From Bacillota bacterium (GTDB taxonomy: Bacteria > Bacillota > Bacilli > Lactobacillales > Streptococcaceae), in assembly GCA_021781855.1 (NCBI GenBank), contig JAJXWC010000066.1:1-11000 (forward strand): a DNA stretch of 11,000 bases, in the 5' to 3' direction. A program made the position numbers and the translations under genes. Below, piece after piece: positions 6,514 through 11,000 of the stretch (position 1 is the stretch's first letter; every line of letters starts with the position of its first letter). The notes below the pieces were generated by a model. The model was not told the origin of the DNA. It did not search any database and saw nothing but the letters and a program-made list of their open reading frames with translations.

Positions 6514-7687
6514 CATTAAAACAATTGGAAATAATATTGACCAAGAAGGTCTAGCAGAGTTTGATGAGGAATTTGTTGTGGACGCTGTGCAGGAATCAGA
6601 GGCAGATGCTTTTGTTTGTCGAGCACAGGATTTTCACAGTTATGAATTCAGTAAGAAGCTGTTGGCAATCGCACGGGCAGGGGCAGGTTTTAATAATATA
6701 CCGATTGAACGCGCAGCAGCAGAGGGAATTGTCGTATTCAATGCTCCAGGCGGTAATGCGAATGCGGTTAAAGAACTTGTGCTTTCCATGATGATTTTCG
6801 GCTCACGTAATTTGAAACCTGCAAATAAATGGCTGAGCGCGCAAAAAGGAACAGATAAAGCGATTGATGCAGCAGTTGAAAAAGGGAAGAAAGCTTTTTC
6901 AGGCAATGAAATTGCGGGAAAAACCGTTGGTATCATTGGCTTGGGCAACATTGGTTCGCGTGTGGCGAATGATGCCTATCGTTTGGGAATGAAAGTGCTG
7001 GGATATGACCCTTACATTGCAGTGGAGCGTGCATGGGAGATTTCATCACATGTTAAGCGTGTAACAAATTTAGACGAAATTTTTAGAAATGCTGATTATA
7101 TCACGATTCACACACCGCTGACAGACGAAACGCGAGGAATGTATAGTGCGAAAAATTTTGCAAAAATGAAAAAAGATATCGTCTTGCTTAACTATGCACG
7201 CGATGAGATTACAGTAAAGGAAGATTTATTAGAATACATCGAAAACGGCACAATTCGGCATTATGCAACAGATTTCGGCTCGGAATTATTTTATCACAAT
7301 GACCATATTTATCCGAGCCCTCATTTGGGTGGTTCGACGGCAGAAGCAAGTTTTAATTGTACGCGAATGGCTGTAAATTCACTTGAACGTTTTTTGAAAT
7401 CGGGTGAAATTATCAATTCAGTCAATTTTCCAAATGTTCGTCAAGAACTAACGGCACCCTACCGAATTACTTTGATTAACAAAAATGTACCAAATGTTGT
7501 GGCACACATTTCAACGGCAGTCTCAGCAGAAAATATTAACATTACTAATATCGTCAATCGTTCGAAAGGTGATTTTGCTTACACTTTACTTGACCTTGAT
7601 GAAGATGATGAAGCCAAGATTGACGCACTTGTAGCACGGTTTGAGACGAATAATAATATTGTGAGAGTGAGGTTGATTAAGCGATAA
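6503..7687 (+). CDS. serA: D-3-phosphoglycerate dehydrogenase
   Basis: SerA oxidises 3-phosphoglycerate with NAD, the first step of serine synthesis. From ATG 6503 the product is 394 aa, starting MVFNIKTIGN as in streptococcal and lactococcal SerA; a TTG at 6491 would add four residues. It has an N-terminal substrate domain, the nucleotide-binding loop GIIGLGNIG (143-151), catalytic-region arginine R233 in NYARDEI, and histidine H274 in PSPHLGGST. A C-terminal ACT domain (about 319-394, APYRITLINKNVPN...) points to possible feedback control by an amino acid, usually serine. The common ARGE/ARGG loop reads ARDE here, with the arginine kept. It overlaps serC by 11 nt and the next gene by 1 nt; its ribosome site is weak, so coupling to serC translation is likely. 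Confidence 0.96.
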   Translation: MVFNIKTIGNNIDQEGLAEFDEEFVVDAVQESEADAFVCRAQDFHSYEFSKKLLAIARAGAGFNNIPIERAAAEGIVVFNAPGGNANAVKELVLSMMIFGSRNLKPANKWLSAQKGTDKAIDAAVEKGKKAFSGNEIAGKTVGIIGLGNIGSRVANDAYRLGMKVLGYDPYIAVERAWEISSHVKRVTNLDEIFRNADYITIHTPLTDETRGMYSAKNFAKMKKDIVLLNYARDEITVKEDLLEYIENGTIRHYATDFGSELFYHNDHIYPSPHLGGSTAEASFNCTRMAVNSLERFLKSGEIINSVNFPNVRQELTAPYRITLINKNVPNVVAHISTAVSAENINITNIVNRSKGDFAYTLLDLDEDDEAKIDALVARFETNNNIVRVRLIKR

Positions 7688-8931
7688 TGGTTACTTTAAA
7701 AGCTTTTAAGGCAATCAGACCGCGCGCGGATTTGGCGGAGAAAATTGCAACTTTACCTTACGATGTGCTTTCAAGTAAAGAAGCGCGTGAAATGGCAGCC
7801 GAAAATGAATTTTCATTTCTACATATTGATAAATCTGAAGTAGATTTAGCAGATACGATTGATGTTCACAGCGATGAGGTATATGAAAAAGCAGCAGAAA
7901 ATTTGCAGGAATTTCTGCAGAAAGGATGGCTCAAAAAAGACGAGACTTCTCAGCTTTATCTCTATGAATTGACAATGAATGGACGTGTGCAGACGGGAAT
8001 TGTTGGCAGTACAAGTGTAACAGACTATGAAAAAGAGAAAATTAAGCGACATGAGTTTACCTTGCCAGAAAAAGAAAGTGACCGAATTCGTCATTTTGAT
8101 ATGACAAATGCTAATACTAGTCCGATTTTTCTTGCTTATCATGCGGAAGAAAAAATTCAATCAATCGTTGAGCAGTGGAAAAAAGAAAATGCACCTATAT
8201 ATGATTTCACAAGCTTTTATGATGTCAGACACCGTATCTTCATTGTGCGCGATATTGCCGTGATTGGCGAATTGATTACACTTTTTGCAAAAGTTCCCGC
8301 GCTTTATATTGCGGATGGTCACCATCGTAGTGCCAGTGCGGTTAAGGTCGGTCAAAAACGGCGAGCTGAAATTCGCGATGATGTGAGCGCTGAGTACAAT
8401 TATTTCTTGTCGGTCATTTTTCCTGATAATGAGTTGGAGATTTTAGATTACAATCGTGTAGTCAAAACACCTTTGGCTAAAGATTTCTGGAAAAAAGTTG
8501 CAGTTAAATTTGACATTGAAAAAATTGACAAATCAAAACCTTCCAAAACGCATGAAATCCACGTGGTTACCTCTGATGGCTGGGTTAAATTGAGACCCAA
8601 AACAGAGATTATTCCGTCGGACGAAGTCGCACGATTGGATGTGTCGCTTTTGCAAGACCATATTCTTGCGCCACTTCTTGCAATAGATGACCCAAAAACT
8701 AATCCGAATATTAAGTTTGTTGGTGGTATTCGCGGGCTTGATGAATTGGAAAAAGAAGTACAAAATGGCGCTAGTATTGCCTTTGCACTTTATCCACCAA
8801 CCATGACCGAACTGCTTGCTGTTGCTGATGCAGGAAAAATTATGCCGCCAAAATCAACCTGGTTCGAGCCGAAACTTTTGTCGGGTTTGTTTTTACATGA
8901 TTTAGGAATAGGAGACAACCGTAAAGGCTGA
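7687..8931 (+). CDS. DUF1015 protein of the serine operon
   Basis: This 414-aa protein matches the DUF1015 family, seen by motif: FKAIRPRADLAEKIATLPYD near the start (7-26), RHEFTLPEKESDRIRH (121-136), YIADGHHRSASA (208-219), PKTNPNIKFVGG (336-347), and the C-terminal FALYPPTMTELLAVADAGKI (366-385) followed by MPPKSTWFEPK. It has no signal peptide or membrane segment. The family has no firmly settled function that I know of. DUF1015 genes are often next to serA/serC in Firmicutes, and here the start overlaps the serA stop by one base (TAATG). The DGHHR motif resembles the phosphotransfer motif in ParB/SerK-type proteins, so a role in phosphoserine or serine phosphate chemistry is a reasonable inference, not a demonstration. 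Confidence 0.85.
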   Translation: MVTLKAFKAIRPRADLAEKIATLPYDVLSSKEAREMAAENEFSFLHIDKSEVDLADTIDVHSDEVYEKAAENLQEFLQKGWLKKDETSQLYLYELTMNGRVQTGIVGSTSVTDYEKEKIKRHEFTLPEKESDRIRHFDMTNANTSPIFLAYHAEEKIQSIVEQWKKENAPIYDFTSFYDVRHRIFIVRDIAVIGELITLFAKVPALYIADGHHRSASAVKVGQKRRAEIRDDVSAEYNYFLSVIFPDNELEILDYNRVVKTPLAKDFWKKVAVKFDIEKIDKSKPSKTHEIHVVTSDGWVKLRPKTEIIPSDEVARLDVSLLQDHILAPLLAIDDPKTNPNIKFVGGIRGLDELEKEVQNGASIAFALYPPTMTELLAVADAGKIMPPKSTWFEPKLLSGLFLHDLGIGDNRKG

Positions 8932-8973
8932 GAATCCCACCAACCAGACGAAAATAATATGCGATAACGAAAT

Positions 8974-9005
8974 AAAAAATCAGTTTTCAGAGACTGATTT
9001 TTTTA
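8974..9005 (+). terminator. Intrinsic terminator of the serine operon
   Basis: AAAAAATCAGT (8974-8984) pairs perfectly with ACTGATTTTTT (8993-9003) around an 8-nt loop, ending in a seven-T run. It lies 42 nt after the DUF1015 gene's stop. The symmetric A- and T-runs would let it work in both directions. Confidence 0.93.
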
Positions 9006-9183
9006 TCTCAGGAGTGTAAGCTTAACAATATAGTGTGATGTTAAGGCTGTGAATAGAGAAATTGAAACTTTCGTCTTTCGTATCAAAGTGGAGATAGAGC
9101 GAATAGATAGCATAGCTGGACAGGGGGAACCTCATATCAAAGCCTATGGGAGTTGAATCTCTCACCAAATGAAGCAAAGACTT

Positions 9184-9213
9184 ACTTGGTGGGAGTTTCA
9201 ACTCCCACCAAGT
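9184..9213. repeat. Perfect inverted repeat, 14-bp arms
   Basis: ACTTGGTGGGAGTT (9184-9197) and AACTCCCACCAAGT (9200-9213) are exact reverse complements separated by TC. A degenerate copy of its right part lies at 9148-9168 (17 of 21 bases the same as 9191-9211), and a CCCACCAA core recurs just after the DUF1015 gene near 8936-8943. No T-run follows, so it is not a standard terminator. Confidence 0.9.
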
Positions 9214-9238
9214 TTAGTCGAGCGAAATTCGAAGCTTA

Positions 9239-9279
9239 GTGCTACTTATCCCGCCGCCTAAGAGGAGGGGGATTAGCAC
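9239..9279 (+). repeat. GC-rich long hairpin
   Basis: GTGCTA (9239-9244) pairs with TAGCAC (9274-9279), and inside it ATCCCGCCGCCT (9248-9259) pairs with AGGAGGGGGAT (9263-9273) with one bulge and one mismatch, around an AAG loop. It stands out as GC-rich in an A/T-rich spacer. No T-run follows. Confidence 0.7.
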
Positions 9280-9313
9280 GCACTGCTGAGATAAATCTCC
9301 GCTTCATTAATTG

Positions 9314-9335
9314 AAACTTACAAATTTGTAAGTTT
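9314..9335. promoter_or_regulatory. 22-bp perfect palindrome, likely operator
   Basis: The half-sites AAACTTACAAA (9314-9324) and TTTGTAAGTTT (9325-9335) meet with no spacer. Its right end overlaps the expected -35 position of the promoter at 9352-9360. This placement fits a dimeric repressor blocking polymerase, or an activator such as a response regulator replacing a missing -35 box. The regulator is not in the window. Confidence 0.7.
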
Positions 9336-9351
9336 AGGAGTACCATTTTCC

Positions 9352-9360
9352 TGTTAAAAT
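9352..9360 (+). promoter_or_regulatory. Extended -10 promoter of the YxeA-ABC transporter operon
   Basis: TGTTAAAAT forms an extended -10 (TG, one base, TAAAAT at 9355-9360). At 17 nt upstream there is no good -35 box; that position falls at the right edge of the 22-bp palindrome. Transcription would begin near 9367, leaving a leader of about 25 nt with AAAGGAAA as ribosome site. Confidence 0.6.
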
Positions 9361-9391
9361 AAACTTATCAAATAAAAAAGGAAAATGACAA

Positions 9392-9742
9392 ATGAAAAAA
9401 ATATTAATTGGACTTATTGTAATAATTGTTATCATCGGTGGCAGTGGCTATGCTTGGTACAAATCAGCTTATGGTGGAACAAGTTATTATGTGAAAATTA
9501 CTGCAGACGGAAAAAAGACTGAATCTCGTGATGATGCAGGAAGAATTTATTATAGATATGAATATAATCAGAAAGCCTATGACAAAGCAGGCGTAGAAAA
9601 ACAAATCGAATTTACCGCTGACCATAATCTGCGACATGATGCTTATCTTGACCTTACATACAACAAAACCAAAGGCGTAACAACTTGGAATGAAGTTCAG
9701 AAATCTAATTTACCGGTAAAAGTAGAAGCAAAGCTGAATTAG
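9392..9742 (+). CDS. YxeA-family (DUF1093) secreted or membrane-anchored protein
   Basis: The 116-aa product begins MKKILIGLIVIIVIIGG, a single hydrophobic signal/anchor segment (about 4-19, no lipobox cysteine), followed by a small extracytoplasmic domain. YYVKITADGKK and YRYEYNQKAYDKAGVEKQIEFTA are typical of YxeA/DUF1093 proteins (a short beta-rich OB-like domain). Function is not established; in several Firmicutes they are encoded with BceAB-type peptide-resistance transporters, as here. The ATG at 9392 follows AAAGGAAA; the ATG at 9385 is in another frame and runs out quickly. It is the first gene after the palindrome-controlled promoter. In Lactococcus lactis a comparable cluster is called ysaDCB; equivalence is a guess. 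Confidence 0.85.
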   Translation: MKKILIGLIVIIVIIGGSGYAWYKSAYGGTSYYVKITADGKKTESRDDAGRIYYRYEYNQKAYDKAGVEKQIEFTADHNLRHDAYLDLTYNKTKGVTTWNEVQKSNLPVKVEAKLN

Positions 9743-9755
9743 AAAAGGAAAGAAA

Positions 9756-9887
9756 ATGATGACATTACTTCAACTCAACATTGCGTTGGCCAGTATAACA
9801 ATCGTCCTTGCATCACTTATGGGAGGATGCCTGCTTTACAGCATACACGCAATTAAAGAAAAAATTAATGAAAAAGAGGAAAAATAA
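9756..9887 (+). CDS. 43-aa single-helix membrane microprotein
   Basis: This short gene lies between the YxeA-family gene and the ABC ATPase gene. Its product begins MMTLLQLNIALASITIVLAS, continues through a glycine-containing hydrophobic stretch with one cysteine (C25), and ends with the charged tail KEKINEKEEK: one membrane helix at about 8-30 and a charged cytoplasmic end. AAGGAAAG stands about 5-7 nt before the ATG, and the stop overlaps the ATPase start (TAATG). Both signs favour a real, coupled gene. No family is recognised. It may be a small accessory subunit of the transporter; that is inference. Confidence 0.75.
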   Translation: MMTLLQLNIALASITIVLASLMGGCLLYSIHAIKEKINEKEEK

Positions 9888-10786
9888 TGCTGCTCGAAGT
9901 TAAACATCTCAAAAAAATCTTTAAAACACGTTTTTCTAAGGAAGAAACAACGGCACTTGTAGACATTGATTTCAGCGTGGAAAACGGTGAGTACATTGCG
10001 GTCATGGGTGAATCTGGTTCGGGGAAAACGACCCTTTTAAATATTTTATCGACGCTTGAAAAGCCAACTTCAGGGCAGGTGCTTTTAAATGGGGAAGATA
10101 TTACGGTGATTAAAGAAAAAGAAATTTCTGTTTTTCGCAGAGAGCATCTTGGGTTTGTTTTTCAAGATTTTAATCTTCTTGATACCCTTTCTGTACGTGA
10201 TAATATTGTTTTACCGCTTGTTCTGTCTAGGCAAGATGTGAAATTAATGAAAGAAAGATTAAGCCAATTAGCACCTAAGCTTCACATTGAAGAATTGCTT
10301 GAAAAACAACCGTTTGAGCTTTCTGGCGGTCAAAAACAGCGTGTTGCTGTGGCACGCGCTCTGATTTCTCAGCCTGATTTGGTGCTGGCTGATGAACCGA
10401 CGGCAGCGCTTGATTTTAAAAATTCGGAAGACTTGCTCAATCTTTTTGAGGAAATTAACAAAACAGGACAGACGATTATTATGGTCACTCATAGTTCACT
10501 CGCCGCAAGTCATGCAAAACGTGTTCTTTTCATCAAAGACGGAGTCCTTTATCATCAGCTTTATCGTGGTAACAAATCAGCAACGGATTTTGCAAAAGAA
10601 ATCACGCTCTCAATGACCGCTTTTCTGGGAAGAGAGAGCAATGCAGAAAGGGAAGCTCAGCACGGTCAAATAGAAAATTCTGAAGTAGCAGACAAAACCT
10701 CCGGAACGGAGGTTCAACGCGACCAAGTGGGAGCCGTTGAAGTAGCAGATAAAACCTCCGGAACGGAGGTATCCTCTCATGCTTAG
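9887..10786 (+). CDS. BceA-type ABC transporter ATP-binding protein with repeated C-terminal tail
   Basis: This is the ATPase of a BceAB/SalXY-type exporter, which usually senses or removes peptide antibiotics acting on lipid II-cycle intermediates. The nucleotide-binding domain is complete: Walker A GESGSGKTT (41-49), Q-loop Q93 in VFQDFNLL, signature LSGGQ (145-149), Walker B LVLADEP (165-171, E170) and H-loop H202. Related proteins end near residue 250; this one continues to 299 with a polar tail that contains EVADKTSGTEV twice (266-276 and 285-295). The tail is encoded by a tandem DNA repeat with internal hairpins. The stop overlaps the permease start by 8 nt. The domain call is secure; the peptide substrate is unknown. 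Confidence 0.93.
   Translation: MLLEVKHLKKIFKTRFSKEETTALVDIDFSVENGEYIAVMGESGSGKTTLLNILSTLEKPTSGQVLLNGEDITVIKEKEISVFRREHLGFVFQDFNLLDTLSVRDNIVLPLVLSRQDVKLMKERLSQLAPKLHIEELLEKQPFELSGGQKQRVAVARALISQPDLVLADEPTAALDFKNSEDLLNLFEEINKTGQTIIMVTHSSLAASHAKRVLFIKDGVLYHQLYRGNKSATDFAKEITLSMTAFLGRESNAEREAQHGQIENSEVADKTSGTEVQRDQVGAVEVADKTSGTEVSSHA
10681..10770 (+). repeat. 33-bp repeat with hairpin in the ATPase 3' end, carrying the permease ribosome site
   Basis: Copies at 10681-10713 and 10738-10770 differ at one base (57-bp period, 19 codons, in frame). Each contains ACCTCCGGAACGGAGGT, a hairpin with 7-bp arms ACCTCCG/CGGAGGT and a GAA loop (10697-10713, extended by one pair to 10696-10714, and 10754-10770). 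In the second copy GGAGGT (10765-10770) lies 8 nt before the permease ATG, so its ribosome site is within the stem. Ribosomes reading the end of the ATPase gene would open it, coupling the two genes. Confidence 0.88.
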
Positions 10787-11000
10787 TTTAAAACTTGCCA
10801 CTAGCAATCTGCGAAAGGGATTTAAGCAATTCGCACCATTTTTAATGGCTTGTGTAACGATGTTTGTTTTGATGTTTGTCACAAGCTCGATTGGCTTGTC
10901 AAAATCCATTGACAAACTTCCTGGAGGCTCCGCAGTTTCACAACTGATGACCTTTGCGTTGGTTGTTCTTGCAATTTTTGGAACTTTTATCTTGATTTAC
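10779..11000 (+). CDS. BceB-type ABC permease, N-terminal part (cut by window edge)
   Basis: Only the first 74 codons are visible. MLSLKLATSNLRKGFKQFAP is the typical basic N-terminus of BceB/FtsX-like permeases, followed by a hydrophobic helix (about 19-38), a short outside loop (SKSIDKLPGGSAVSQ) and the start of a second helix (about 55-74). The family's full length is about 650 residues with ten helices and a large extracellular domain. It overlaps the ATPase gene by 8 nt and uses GGAGGT from the hairpin in that gene's tail. Together with the ATPase it should form a peptide-antibiotic transporter; a two-component system, often adjacent, is not seen here. Confidence 0.88.
   Translation, partial: MLSLKLATSNLRKGFKQFAPFLMACVTMFVLMFVTSSIGLSKSIDKLPGGSAVSQLMTFALVVLAIFGTFILIY

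Larger units (their letters stand above)
9006..9313. other. Noncoding, structure-rich intergenic stretch
   Basis: No convincing gene is present. Structures, in order: CTTAACA/TGTTAAG (9021-9027 with 9039-9045); an imperfect GGGAGTT...TCTCACCAA repeat (9148-9168); a perfect palindrome at 9184-9213; and a GC-rich hairpin at 9239-9279. GTGGAGAT (9088-9095) can pair with ATCTCCGC (9295-9302), with one G-T pair, closing a roughly 215-nt domain over most of these. AATTGAAACTT occurs at 9060-9070 and again at 9309-9319. A structured RNA, or the remains of a small inserted element, are both possible. Confidence 0.45.

Noticed and set aside
9169..9261. 30-codon open frame starting MKQRLTWWEFQ
   Set aside because: It has no ribosome site, runs through the palindrome and GC-rich hairpin, and its composition looks like read-through of structured DNA.
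9314..9335. CopY/BlaI operator
   Set aside because: The cop box is TACA-2 nt-TGTA; here the half-sites are separated by 4 nt, and no copper or beta-lactam gene is nearby.
9006..9391. 4.5S RNA, RNase P RNA or tmRNA
   Set aside because: None of the conserved core sequences of these RNAs could be found.

Overview
The window looks like chromosomal DNA from a low-GC Gram-positive coccus of the Streptococcaceae, most likely Lactococcus or a close relative. The grounds are the type II fatty-acid gene order accB-fabZ-accC-accD-accA, short AGGAGG-type ribosome sites, a SerA that reads like streptococcal/lactococcal SerA, and a BceAB-type transporter with a YxeA-family partner. This is recognition from memory; the species cannot be fixed. 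Every supported gene is on the + strand.

Region 1 (1-5053) is the distal part of a fatty-acid synthesis operon. A DUF805-like membrane protein gene enters from the left edge and overlaps accB. Then come accB (biotin carrier), fabZ (dehydratase), a 142-aa four-helix membrane protein of unknown function, accC (biotin carboxylase), and accD and accA (carboxyltransferase halves, overlapping by 8 nt). A strong intrinsic terminator follows. The four Acc proteins make malonyl-CoA and FabZ works in the elongation cycle. The two membrane-protein genes are not part of the pathway. A 42-bp duplication of the fabZ 3' end, around a 10-bp hairpin, lies just upstream of the second one.

Region 2 (5054-5418) is intergenic. 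It holds a possible 35-codon ORF or small RNA between two terminators, an extended -10 promoter, and two near-identical 62-bp tandem units that each fold into a long hairpin and fill the serC leader.

Region 3 (5419-9005) is a tightly packed serine operon: serC, serA (11-nt overlap), then a DUF1015 gene (1-nt overlap), closed by a terminator. No serB lies here; the DUF1015 protein occupies the place where the last step would be expected.

Region 4 (9006-9391) has no convincing gene but is dense in inverted repeats, including a 14-bp-arm perfect palindrome, a GC-rich hairpin and a 22-bp perfect palindrome beside an extended -10 promoter.

Region 5 (9392-11000) is an operon for a YxeA-family secreted or anchored protein, a 43-aa single-helix membrane microprotein, a BceA-type ATPase and the start of a BceB-type permease. 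Such transporters usually act in antimicrobial-peptide sensing or resistance. The ATPase carries an unusual repeated C-terminal tail, and the permease ribosome site sits inside a hairpin within that tail's DNA. Nothing here is a clearly new defence or mobile system. The most notable signals are the serC leader repeats, the DUF1015 context, the palindromic operator and the hairpin-encoded ATPase tail.
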